A DNA stretch of 64,000 nt from positions 222,227 through 286,226 of the forward strand of contig NZ_JAIEUI010000002.1 in NCBI RefSeq assembly GCF_022234545.1. The letters are read 5' to 3'. This DNA comes from Paenibacillus piscarius. GTDB taxonomy: Bacteria; Bacillota; Bacilli; Paenibacillales; Paenibacillaceae. The position numbers and the translations under genes are program-made. A model generated the notes under the pieces. That model searched no databases. It was given only the letters and a program-made list of their open reading frames with translations, and was not told the origin of the DNA. Shown here piece by piece: positions 25,888 through 33,752 of the stretch; position 1 is the stretch's first letter, and every line of letters starts with the position of its first letter.

Positions 25888-26157
25888 ATGGTATTTACAA
25901 TTATGCAGCTGATCGGCGGTATCATTCTCTCGGTTGGCTGGATACCGCAGATTGTACAGATCGTCAGGACCCGGTCTGTTGCAGACCTTAGTCTGAAATC
26001 TTATCTGCTGATGCTGCTGGGCATCGCTCTTATGGAAGCTTATGCAGTGAATTTGGCTGTGCAGGGGGTTGGGCTCGCTTTTCTGATCACTAATTCCTTG
26101 TCGCTGGCGGTTGTGACCTTAGTTGTCCTGCTGATTATCCGTTACCGGAGCAGCTAA
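25888..26157 (+). CDS. SemiSWEET-type PQ-loop transporter
   Basis: 89 residues from ATG 25888, seven bases after AGAGGGG. Three hydrophobic helices with the PQ motif GWIPQIVQI (about residues 17-25) and a second helix LMLLGIALMEAYAVNL; this is the half-size bacterial SWEET fold, which works as a dimer to move sugars through the membrane. Substrate unknown. Stands alone between a MarR gene and a methyltransferase, on the same strand as the latter (61-base gap). Confidence 0.85.
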   Translation: MVFTIMQLIGGIILSVGWIPQIVQIVRTRSVADLSLKSYLLMLLGIALMEAYAVNLAVQGVGLAFLITNSLSLAVVTLVVLLIIRYRSS

Positions 26158-26215
26158 CAGAGCTGAAATACGGTATACTAACAGCAAACGGGAAAGTCTA
26201 TACGGAGGGACAGCT

Positions 26216-26950
26216 ATGAAGGAGAACAAGTATGACGAGGCCAGCTTTTTTGCAAATTACAGTGTGATGCCGCGCTCCACCGGAGGGCTTGAGGCTGCCG
26301 GGGAATGGCAGGAATTCCGCGCTCTGCTGCCGGAGCTTCAGGGCCAGCGGGTGCTGGATCTCGGCTGCGGGTTCGGCTGGCACTGCCGGTATGCCCGGGA
26401 GCAGGGAGCGGCTTCTGTTCTGGGCATCGATCTGTCGGCGAATATGCTGGAGCGTGCCCGTGTAATGACGGATGATGCCGGAATCGAGTACCGTCAGTTG
26501 GCAATGGAAGATACCGTATTCGATGCAGATATGTTCGATACTGTACTCAGCTCGCTGGCGATCCATTATATTGAAGATTTCGGCAGTCTCTGCCGTCAGG
26601 TGGTGCATTGCCTGAAGCCGGGCGGAGCGTTCGTCTTCTCGGTAGAGCATCCGATCTTCACCGCACTGGCAGCGCAGGACTGGCATTACGGTCCCGAGGG
26701 GGAGAAGCAGCATTGGCCGGTGGACAATTATCATCTGGAGGGGCTGCGGCTGGCTCAATTTCTCGGCCATGAGGTTGCCAAATATCACCGGACCACTGCA
26801 ACTTATCTCAATACGCTCCTTGGTTCCGGCTTCAGTCTGAAGCGCATCTCCGAGCTGCAGCCGACCCCGCAGATGCTGGAGCAGAATCCGGCCTGGCAGG
26901 AGGAGACCCGGCGTCCGATGTTCCTGCTGCTCTCGGCGGTGAAGAACTGA
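26216..26950 (+). CDS. Class I SAM-dependent methyltransferase
   Basis: 244 residues. The SAM-binding motif I VLDLGCGFGWHCRYA (about residues 45-59), motif II acidic Asp in VLGIDLSANML (about 68-78), and motif IV FDTVLSSLAIHYIEDF (about 103-118) define the fold; the pattern LGCG...IDLS...S.LA.HY resembles ubiquinone/menaquinone and small-molecule methyltransferases of the Methyltransf_11/25 type. Substrate unknown. RBS GGAGGGACAGCT. No terminator is visible; the following 200 bases hold repeat copy 2. Confidence 0.85.
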   Translation: MKENKYDEASFFANYSVMPRSTGGLEAAGEWQEFRALLPELQGQRVLDLGCGFGWHCRYAREQGAASVLGIDLSANMLERARVMTDDAGIEYRQLAMEDTVFDADMFDTVLSSLAIHYIEDFGSLCRQVVHCLKPGGAFVFSVEHPIFTALAAQDWHYGPEGEKQHWPVDNYHLEGLRLAQFLGHEVAKYHRTTATYLNTLLGSGFSLKRISELQPTPQMLEQNPAWQEETRRPMFLLLSAVKN

Positions 26951-27010
26951 ACTGCCCCCCAATTCCCCGCACCACACATGCAATTTGGTCAGAACTGCGC
27001 TGCCCCGGCC

Positions 27011-27040
27011 ATTGTATTCGCTTTTTGGCATACATCCGGC
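27011..27040. repeat. Dispersed hairpin repeat, copy 2
   Basis: ATTGTATTCGC-TTTTTG-GCATACATCCGGC: same core as the copies at 49.4-49.6 kb, with the conserved CCGGCCC extension. TGTAT/ATACA and GC/GC pairs form the hairpin. In the 199-base gap between the methyltransferase and the YczE/YitT terminator. Confidence 0.65.
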
Positions 27041-27088
27041 CCGCACACCCCCCGCACTCACCATGCTATTGCCCCCAAATTTTTGCCC

Positions 27089-27123
27089 AAAAAAAAGACC
27101 AGCCGGACATGCGTCCGCTGACC
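27089..27123 (-). terminator. Rho-independent terminator of the YczE/YitT gene
   Basis: Minus strand: GGTCAGC/GCTGGTC plus GGAC/GTCC pairing, followed by eight T. Confidence 0.75.
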
Positions 27124-27149
27124 TTTCATTATCCCCGCAGCTGCAGGGT

Positions 27150-27836
27150 TCACATTGCATTCTTCACTTTCACCGGCACGTCCTGGGTCTTGGCCAATGC
27201 CGTTTGGATCTTCGGTGCCTGGACCAGCTTCCGTCTGCCGAGAGAGGTGGTGAAGGTGATCACATAACCCGCCACAACCACAGCCATTACTGTGTACAAG
27301 GTCTCTCTTACCGGCATGTAGAAAAGTGATAAGGCCAGTACGCTGACATCCATCAGGATAAATACGGTGCCTACCTTAATGCCTTTCCATTCACTGATCA
27401 GCAGCGACAAAATATCATCCCCGCCGCTCGCCCCGCCGCCAAGCAGGACCATTCCTGCTCCCAGACCGGTCAGCACACCGGACAGCAGCGCCGCAACCGG
27501 CAGATTATCCTGCAGGTTAAGCACTAAGCCGGAATACCGTTCCATCAGCCCGTAGAATACCGTGAAGGCGACTACGGAGATGAAGGTTTTGACCACGAAT
27601 GACCGTCCTTTGAAGATCATCGCGATGATGAGGACCGGAATGTCCAGAATCAGAATGGTTAGTGATGGTGAAATGCCTAGAATATACTTGCCGAGCAGCG
27701 ATAAGCCTACGAATCCGCCCTCGGTCAACTGGTTCTGATAATTGATGTGATAATACGTAAATGCAAGCAGTAGTGTTCCGGTCAAAATAAGCGCCAGCCG
27801 GAGCAGCATATTCCTGCCACTGTCTTGTTTCTTCAT
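27150..27836 (-). CDS. YczE/YyaS/YitT family membrane protein
   Basis: 228 residues with five to six hydrophobic helices and the family signature GVLTGLGAGMVLLGGGASGGDD (core GLGAGMVLLGGGASG, about residues 122-136). Compared with full YitT proteins (about 280 residues) the C-terminal DUF2179 domain is missing, so it is closer to YczE/YyaS. Function of this group is unknown. It has a long structured leader (27837-28094) behind a recognisable promoter, implying regulation at the RNA level. RBS AAGGGGAG. Confidence 0.8.
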   Translation of the reverse strand: MKKQDSGRNMLLRLALILTGTLLLAFTYYHINYQNQLTEGGFVGLSLLGKYILGISPSLTILILDIPVLIIAMIFKGRSFVVKTFISVVAFTVFYGLMERYSGLVLNLQDNLPVAALLSGVLTGLGAGMVLLGGGASGGDDILSLLISEWKGIKVGTVFILMDVSVLALSLFYMPVRETLYTVMAVVVAGYVITFTTSLGRRKLVQAPKIQTALAKTQDVPVKVKNAM

Positions 27837-28094
27837 GACTTGGTCTCCCCTTATCGTATATGGCGGCTAGACGTCCCACCAGCCTCTACGACGGGTTAAA
27901 CCGGAGGTGTTACTCCTTCGCATAACATTACTCCTTCCCTCGCAGAGGCGGCTTCGTCAATGCATAACGGTTCGCACATACTCTGCAGGGAAGCTAAGTA
28001 TAAGACAGATCATAACGTTTCCAAATCGTCCTTTGGGGAATCGTCCTTCGGGGACACATGGTATCCTGATCCTTTCTTTTGTGTGATAGTTTCT
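27837..28094 (-). ncRNA. Long structured 5' leader of the YczE/YitT gene, candidate riboregulator
   Basis: From the predicted start near 28094 to the ATG is about 258 bases. The strongest element is a stem of 27934-27947 with 27981-27993 (CTTCCCT-GCAGAG pairing with CTCTGC-g-AGGGAAG) enclosing about 33 bases. Smaller hairpins: GGAG-taaca-CCTCC and GGCT...AGCC near the ribosome binding site. A ten-base direct repeat AAGGACGATT occurs twice near the 5' end. No known riboswitch class was recognised by eye. Confidence 0.45.
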
Positions 28095-28100
28095 GAATAG

Positions 28101-28129
28101 ATTATACCACGCGGAAGGGCAACTCTAAA
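28101..28129 (-). promoter_or_regulatory. Sigma-A promoter of the YczE/YitT gene
   Basis: Minus strand TTTAGA (28129-28124), 17-base spacer, consensus TATAAT (28106-28101). Confidence 0.6.
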
Positions 28130-28152
28130 CACCTTCACTGTAAAATGAGTAA

Positions 28153-28653
28153 TCAGCCCGGATTCCGCAGCAGCCGGTTGACCGTCTCGCGGCGTACACC
28201 AATCAATTGTCCAATCTCTTCCTGGGTCAGCAAATCTGTAAGCGGTGCGCCATGAGAATATTCGTTCAGCCAGCGGGTCAGCAGCGCCATGCGTTCCCCG
28301 GGGGTGCCGACAGTAAGGTGGTCCAGCCGGGTCTGCATGAACCGCACCTTCTCCTGCAGCAGCAGGGCGACCTCCATCACCTTCTCCGGCTTCTCCCGCA
28401 GCTCACGGTACCACTCCGCAGCCGGAATAAGCTCGACCTCGCTCTTCATCATCGCCACCGCGGTTCCATGCGCCTCCTTCGGCGAAATGAGGGAATGATG
28501 CGGAACCGTCTCGCCCGGATAGAGCAGATTGAACAGCACCATATTCCCGTTCTCATGCAGTCTTGTCACCTTGAACAGCCCGCTCTTTACCCGGAACAGG
28601 TTCTGGCCGCCGTCGCCTTGCCGGAACAAAACTTCACCTCTGTGCAGAATCAT
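28153..28653 (-). CDS. Short Crp/Fnr-family regulator, apparently truncated at the wing
   Basis: 166 residues, shorter than the usual 220-240. Cyclic-nucleotide-binding-like barrel (about residues 3-85: VLFRQGDGGQNLFRVKSGLFKV) and dimerisation helix, then HTH with LTQEEIGQLIGVRRETVNRLL (core 143-160). The protein ends NRLLRNPG right after the recognition helix, so the wing is missing. In the neighbouring reading frame the next codons read E-S-G-L-I, a common continuation in this family, so a one-base deletion in the CGG run near 28160-28165 is possible. N-terminus is also short. Minus strand, directly upstream of the YczE/YitT promoter. Confidence 0.75.
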   Translation of the reverse strand: MILHRGEVLFRQGDGGQNLFRVKSGLFKVTRLHENGNMVLFNLLYPGETVPHHSLISPKEAHGTAVAMMKSEVELIPAAEWYRELREKPEKVMEVALLLQEKVRFMQTRLDHLTVGTPGERMALLTRWLNEYSHGAPLTDLLTQEEIGQLIGVRRETVNRLLRNPG

Positions 28654-28745
28654 TTCGCATTCTCCTTTGCCTTCTATGTATATGTATTTCTAATTATACC
28701 GAAATACGACACCGAATTGGAGGGGCATGCCGAAAGAAGCGTAAA

Positions 28746-28789
28746 GAAGCCGCCTGGCCGCAGAGATCACTCTGCTTTCAGGCGGCTTC
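28746..28789 (-). terminator. Terminator of the fru operon
   Basis: GAAGCCGCCTG / CAGGCGGCTTC, an 11-bp stem with an internal GCAGAG-atca-CTCTGC hairpin; T-rich tail on the minus strand. Confidence 0.75.
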
Positions 28790-28804
28790 CCAGACGGATC
28801 ATAC

Positions 28805-30730
28805 TTACACCTTCACATCAACCGGCTTCTTCCACAGCCCCAGCATCAGTCCAGAGATGACGGAGCCGATCAGCACGGCCAGAAGGAACAGCGCAGCATT
28901 GCTGGACAGGAAGGCAACGAACACGCCGCCGTGCGGAGCAGGAACATTGAGGTTCCACAGCTGGGTCAGTCCTCCGGCTACGGCAGAGCCGATGATACAG
29001 GAGGTCAGGACGCGCAGCGGATCTGCGGCAGCGAACGGGATAGCACCTTCGGTGATAAACGAGAGGCCCAGCACATAGTTGGTGACCCCGGATTTGCGTT
29101 CCGTCTCTGTGAATTTATTCTTGAAGAACGTGGTTGCCAGCGCAATCGCCAGCGGAGGCACCATCCCTCCGGCCATCACGGCGGCCATCATCAGCCCGTT
29201 CGTGTTGCCGCTGGAGGTGAAGACCCCGATCGCGAAGGTGTAGGCTGCCTTGTTGAACGGGCCGCCCATATCAATCGCCATCATGCCGCCAAGCACCAGG
29301 CCGAGCAGGACTTTGTTGCCGGTACCCAGATTGTTCAGCACATCCGTCAGACCTCCGTTAATCCAGCTGAATACCGGATCGAAGAGGAAGTACATGACAC
29401 TGCCGGTAATCAGCAGGCTGAAGACGGGATACAGCAGAATCGGCTTCAGACCGTCGAGCGTGCGCGGCAGGCCGGAGAAGACCCGGCGGAGCATAATCAC
29501 TACATAACCGGCCAGGAACCCTGCGGCTAGACCTCCGAGGAAGCCGGAGTTGGAGTTGAGAGCCATCAGACCACCGACCATACCGGGCATCAGCGCCGGA
29601 CGGTCGCCGATGCTCATCGCAATGAATCCGGCCAGAATCGGAATCAGGAAATGGAATGCTCCATCCCCTCCGCCAATAGACTGCAGCAGCTTCACCAGCG
29701 GGTTGTCGACACCGGCCACCTGCTCAATCAGGAAGGAGACGGCCAGTAGAATCCCGCCGCCGACAACGAAGGGCAGCATATGCGAGATGCCGTTCATCAG
29801 GTTCTTGTAGATCTGGCTTCCAATAGAGCCGGACTTCACTTCTGCGGCTCCAGCTTCATTCCTTCCGGAGCTGCGGTAGACCGGGGCATCGCCCTGCGCT
29901 GCAATGCGGATTAACTCCTCCGGCTTGCGGATACCGTCGCTGACCGGACGCTGGAGCAGCGGCTTGCCGTTGAAGCGATCCATCTCCACATTCTTGTCGG
30001 CAGCGATAATGACACCGCTGGCCCGGGCAATTTCATCGGCAGTCAGCACATTCTGTGCGCCCTCTGAGCCATTCGTCTCGACACGGATGTTAATGCCCAT
30101 CTCCTTAGCCTTCTTCTTCAGCGCATCCTCGGCCATGAAGGTATGGGCAATGCCAGTCGGACAAGCCGTAACCGCCACTACGAAGCTCTGAGATTCAGGA
30201 TTGCCGGTGATGACCTTCGCCGGTTCAGCCTTCGGGGCGGCTGCCTTCGCCTCTGCTTCAGCCTGCGCTTCCGCTTCTGCCTGCTTGGTATCGAACAGAG
30301 CGGTAACCTCGGCGGGAGTCTTGGCATTCATCAGCTGCGTGGTGAATTCGCTTTCAATGAGCAGCCTGGACAGTGCAGCAAGAGTTCGCAGGTGCATATT
30401 TCCAGCCCCGTCCGGAGCCGCGATCATGAAGAACAAATGGGCCGGCGCTTCATCCAGGGAAGCAAAATCAATCCCGGCGCTGCTCTTCGCGAATACCACC
30501 GTTGCTTCCTTCACGGCCTTGGTCTTGGCATGAGGCATTGCTATGCCCCCGCCGATACCTGTGCTGGACTGGGCTTCCCGGTCCATAATCTTCTCTTTGA
30601 ACAGCTTCACATCACTGATGCGCCCATGGTCTGCAAGACTGGCGATCAGCTCGTCGATCGCCTCCTCCTTCGTTGTCGCCCGCAGCTCCATAATCATTGT
30701 ATCCTGTATCATCAAATCTGTAATTTTCAT
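28805..30730 (-). CDS. fruA: Fructose PTS permease, EIIA-EIIB-EIIC fusion
   Basis: Imports fructose while phosphorylating it to fructose 1-phosphate. 641 residues: EIIA (1-145) with phospho-acceptor His67 in AMPHAKT; an Ala/Glu-rich linker (about 150-172); EIIB (about 180-275) with Cys190 in TACPTGIAHT; EIIC (about 305-640) with ten or so membrane segments including GGMMAIDMGGPFNKAAY and the FITEGAIPFAA substrate region. Last gene of fruR-fruK-fruA; 45-base gap to fruK. Confidence 0.95.
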   Translation of the reverse strand: MKITDLMIQDTMIMELRATTKEEAIDELIASLADHGRISDVKLFKEKIMDREAQSSTGIGGGIAMPHAKTKAVKEATVVFAKSSAGIDFASLDEAPAHLFFMIAAPDGAGNMHLRTLAALSRLLIESEFTTQLMNAKTPAEVTALFDTKQAEAEAQAEAEAKAAAPKAEPAKVITGNPESQSFVVAVTACPTGIAHTFMAEDALKKKAKEMGINIRVETNGSEGAQNVLTADEIARASGVIIAADKNVEMDRFNGKPLLQRPVSDGIRKPEELIRIAAQGDAPVYRSSGRNEAGAAEVKSGSIGSQIYKNLMNGISHMLPFVVGGGILLAVSFLIEQVAGVDNPLVKLLQSIGGGDGAFHFLIPILAGFIAMSIGDRPALMPGMVGGLMALNSNSGFLGGLAAGFLAGYVVIMLRRVFSGLPRTLDGLKPILLYPVFSLLITGSVMYFLFDPVFSWINGGLTDVLNNLGTGNKVLLGLVLGGMMAIDMGGPFNKAAYTFAIGVFTSSGNTNGLMMAAVMAGGMVPPLAIALATTFFKNKFTETERKSGVTNYVLGLSFITEGAIPFAAADPLRVLTSCIIGSAVAGGLTQLWNLNVPAPHGGVFVAFLSSNAALFLLAVLIGSVISGLMLGLWKKPVDVKV

Positions 30731-30775
30731 GAGAACTCAACTCCCCGGATTAACTTGAACTTCTTGACTTGCTCT

Positions 30776-31690
30776 TTATACTTGAAAGACCGTAATCTGC
30801 GGCCGGAGCTGCTCGATCATTTCCCTGTCTGCCAGATCATCGGAGAACGCTGTAGCACTTCCTGAGGCTACTCCGGCACGGAACGCTTCCAGAGCATTCC
30901 CGGTTAGCGACAAGGTGCCTACGAAGCCGGCAATCATTGAATCTCCCGCGCCGACTGAATTCTTCACCTGACCCGCCGGAGCGCTGGCATGGTAGACACC
31001 CTGTTCCGTTATGAACAACGCGCCTTCGCCGGCCATGGACACGAGTACATATCTGGCACCGCCCTCCAGCAGCTTTCGCCCGTACGTAATAATCTCTTCT
31101 CTCGTGCTGATTTCCGTATCGAACAGCTCTGCCAGCTCATGGTGATTCGGCTTGACCAGCAGCGGCCCCCCGGGGAGTGCATCCTTCAGTGCCTGACCCG
31201 TAGTATCAATGACGAACTCTGCACCTTTGCGCTTGCATACCGCAATCAGCCGGGCATAAATCTCTCCGCCCAGCGAGGGCGGGGCGCTGCCGGACAAGAC
31301 CACAATGTCACCCGGCTTAAGTGCATCCAGCTTCTGCAGCAGAGCAGCTGTCTCGGAATCTGTAATCTCCGGTCCGGCTCCGTTAATCTCTGTCTCTTCG
31401 CCCGCCTTCAGCTTGATATTAATCCGGGTATCGCCCACGATCTGAACGAAATCGCTGGCGATCTTCTCCTGGCGCAGCCAGCCTTCAATGTAGCCGCCGG
31501 TGAATCCGCCCAGGAATCCGGTCGCGGTACTGTCTACGCCAAGCTGCTTCAGCACGCGGGAGACATTGATCCCTTTGCCTCCGGGAAGCTTCATATCCCG
31601 CTTCATCCGGTTCAATCCGCCCAGTGCAAGCTCCTCCACCTCGACGATATAATCGACAGACGGATTAAGCGTCACAGTATAGATCATCAT
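30776..31690 (-). CDS. fruK: 1-phosphofructokinase (PfkB family)
   Basis: Phosphorylates fructose 1-phosphate to fructose 1,6-bisphosphate. 304 residues; N-terminal ITVTLNP-like strand (IYTVTLNPSVDY), LPGGKGINVSRVLK substrate region (about 37-50), C-terminal anion-hole motif VGAGDSMIAGF (about 249-259) with the catalytic Asp. Between fruR and fruA, so the fructose assignment is secure over tagatose-6-phosphate kinase. Confidence 0.94.
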   Translation of the reverse strand: MMIYTVTLNPSVDYIVEVEELALGGLNRMKRDMKLPGGKGINVSRVLKQLGVDSTATGFLGGFTGGYIEGWLRQEKIASDFVQIVGDTRINIKLKAGEETEINGAGPEITDSETAALLQKLDALKPGDIVVLSGSAPPSLGGEIYARLIAVCKRKGAEFVIDTTGQALKDALPGGPLLVKPNHHELAELFDTEISTREEIITYGRKLLEGGARYVLVSMAGEGALFITEQGVYHASAPAGQVKNSVGAGDSMIAGFVGTLSLTGNALEAFRAGVASGSATAFSDDLADREMIEQLRPQITVFQV

Positions 31691-31722
31691 TCATCCCTCA
31701 TTTATCATGTTGTCTTCAGCCC

Positions 31723-32484
31723 TCATACGAGCGTATAATCCACATTCAGCTTCTCCAGCTGCCGCCGGAAGCTCTCCGGTGTTTCGGTATCAAGTATGCA
31801 GTGATCCATCTCCTGCAGATCCGCCACCTTGCAGAAGGAGATCTGCCCGATTTTGCTGTGGTCAGCCAGCAGAATGGTCTGCTTGGCAACCGCAATCATC
31901 TTACGCTTGGTGGCAGCCTCCAGCATATTCGGCGTCGTGATGCCTTCGCGGATATCCAGCCCGTTGGTTCCGAGGAATGCCTTGTCAACTCTTACCATAT
32001 CGAGCGAGCGCTCGGTCATCGGCCCGACGAAGGCCATTGTATCCGGGCGCAGCATTCCTCCGGTCATTGATACCTCGATATGGCGGCAATCCTTCAGCTC
32101 ATTAAGCGCCATTATCGAGTTGGTAATTACCTTCAGATTGTGGAATGCTCTCAGCTCCCGGGCAATCTGCAGCGTTGTGGTTCCCCCGTCAAGGAGAATG
32201 GCATCGCCTTCTTGAATCATCTCCACAGCCTTGCGGGCAATCCGCAGCTTCTCCTCCAGGAACCGGTCCTCCTTATCGGCTACAGCCGCTTCAAAGTTCA
32301 CGCTCTGCAGCGATACCGCTCCGCCATGCGTACGCTTCAGCAGCCTCGCCTCTTCCAGTTCCTTGAGATCCCGGCGGATAGTCGATTCAGAGACTGACAG
32401 CTCCTGGCTAAGTTCCTGTACCGATGCCCTTGTATGCTTCTCTACAAACTGCAGGATCATCCGTTTGCGTTCTTCTTCAAACAT
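31723..32484 (-). CDS. fruR: DeoR-family repressor of the fructose operon
   Basis: 253 residues from ATG 32484, eight bases after AAGGAG; a GTG at 32493 abuts the site. N-terminal winged helix (LSQELSVSESTIRRDLKELE, about residues 22-41) and DeoRC effector domain (KVITNSIMALNEL..., DGGTTT near 94 as the sugar-phosphate loop). Family members sense fructose 1-phosphate and repress their own operon. First gene of fruR-fruK-fruA (32-base gap to fruK). Confidence 0.92.
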   Translation of the reverse strand: MFEEERKRMILQFVEKHTRASVQELSQELSVSESTIRRDLKELEEARLLKRTHGGAVSLQSVNFEAAVADKEDRFLEEKLRIARKAVEMIQEGDAILLDGGTTTLQIARELRAFHNLKVITNSIMALNELKDCRHIEVSMTGGMLRPDTMAFVGPMTERSLDMVRVDKAFLGTNGLDIREGITTPNMLEAATKRKMIAVAKQTILLADHSKIGQISFCKVADLQEMDHCILDTETPESFRRQLEKLNVDYTLV

Positions 32485-32575
32485 GCCGCACACTCCTTAG
32501 GATGTGCAGCTGTCCGTCAAGGGATTCCTGAGTGCACATCGTTTGTATGGGTTCTATCATTTGACTGAATCAAAG

Positions 32576-32643
32576 TCATTTATGACCGATTGTGATTATT
32601 TCTGCTCATTTATGATTGTAACAGCGTTTTCATTAACTGTAAA
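32576..32643 (-). promoter_or_regulatory. fru operon promoter with repeated FruR-type operators
   Basis: Minus-strand TTTACA (32643-32638), 17-base spacer, TACAAT (32620-32615). TCATTTATGA occurs twice (32576-32585 and 32606-32615), exactly 30 bp apart; the first is inside a larger GTCAT-tt-ATGAC palindrome. One copy covers the start site, the other lies at about +25, a typical repressor layout. A related TCATTTGACTGA is at 32558-32569. Confidence 0.65.
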
Positions 32644-32791
32644 GAGTATTTACTGCTTAATTTGCACCCGGGATCAGCCCTAGCTCGGCTTCATTTCCGT
32701 CACACGCAAATAACCTCCCGATTGCCTATTTCATATTGGGAGATGGCGACATATTTTATAATACATATGGGAAAAAGCGGGTGAACAAGAG

Positions 32792-33079
32792 ATGGCCTAT
32801 AACAGGAACAATGGGAATAGCAATTCGGGCAGCGTAGCCGGAAGCGGCGCAGGCAGCGGCGGACCTGCGGAGACGGAAGAGCTGAGTGCCGAGGATTATG
32901 CAATCATTGCCGCCGGCTTGGGCGCCTTGGGCGAGATCTTCGCTTTTCTGTCCCTGGTCAAGGCCAAGCAGGTCACCAAAGAAACCGGAGGTCAGGTAGG
33001 AATAGGCCTGGACCCGGTTCTGTTCGTTCAATCCAGATACAAAAAAGCAGCCAGACGAAAATCCCGCCGGCCGCGTTAA
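32792..33079 (+). CDS. Small hypothetical protein, 95 residues
   Basis: N-terminal Asn/Gly/Ser-rich segment, a hydrophobic stretch AIIAAGLGALGEIFAFLSLV (about residues 37-56) that could be one membrane helix, and a very basic tail KKAARRKSRRPR. The ribosome binding site (AAGCGGG) is weak. No family recognised. Probably real because it is the only open frame in a 600-base gap and its codon use resembles neighbours, but it stands alone. Confidence 0.5.
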   Translation: MAYNRNNGNSNSGSVAGSGAGSGGPAETEELSAEDYAIIAAGLGALGEIFAFLSLVKAKQVTKETGGQVGIGLDPVLFVQSRYKKAARRKSRRPR

Positions 33080-33117
33080 CTCTTCATATTCCTAATACTG
33101 CTCACCGCAGCATAGCC

Positions 33118-33591
33118 TTATACCGGATTCAGCGGCAAGTCGTCATGACTGGCCAGAACCGCTTCCACACTCTCGCGGGAATCCTCCTCCTTCAGCAGCA
33201 CAATGACAATAATATGCTCCAGATCGGCATGTCTGGCATAGGCTTCCGCATCTTCCTGCGGGACGCCCATCCCGATCAGACTGACAGCCAGGCCATCGCC
33301 CGCGGTTTCCGCGCCGGCCAGCTTGCGTGCAGCGGGACCTGCGGCGACGGCTGTATCGCCGATCATATCCAGGCCTACGCCAAGTGCGCGGGCAGTGCCG
33401 AACAAGCCCTCATTTCCCGCACCGCTCTGTGTCTCTCCGATTCCGGTATCGTGGCTGATGATTTCCAGCGTATTTTTCTGCTTCGTGACCGCTGAGATCT
33501 GCTTCGCCGGAATTCCGTGCTCCTTCAGCCCGCTGATCGCCAGCGCAGCATCACTCCGGTGCCCGAAGATCCCGAATACTAATCTAGGCAT
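33118..33591 (-). CDS. General stress protein 17M/YflT-like domain protein
   Basis: 157 residues. N-terminal FGIFGHRSDAALAISGLKEHGIP is a ferredoxin-like beta-alpha-beta start as in YflT/heat-induced stress proteins (core residues 6-26 noted in part), followed by a Gly/Ala-rich middle (GPAARKLAGAETAG) with amphipathic helices and a second alpha/beta unit ending IIVIVLL. The Gly-rich centre may associate with membranes. Function unknown; the family is often under SigB-type control in Bacillus. Confidence 0.68.
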   Translation of the reverse strand: MPRLVFGIFGHRSDAALAISGLKEHGIPAKQISAVTKQKNTLEIISHDTGIGETQSGAGNEGLFGTARALGVGLDMIGDTAVAAGPAARKLAGAETAGDGLAVSLIGMGVPQEDAEAYARHADLEHIIVIVLLKEEDSRESVEAVLASHDDLPLNPV

Positions 33592-33752
33592 GCGGCATCC
33601 CTCCTGTTACTGCGCTATTACCACGATGCCCGGTGCTTGAACCCGGCGGAGTTCGCCGCGGCCTGCGGAGTGAATCAATCTCTTCTATTTCGGTTATAAA
33701 GATAGAATGAGATGAATACATAAACATATTGATAGAGAAAGGGGAGGCTGCT

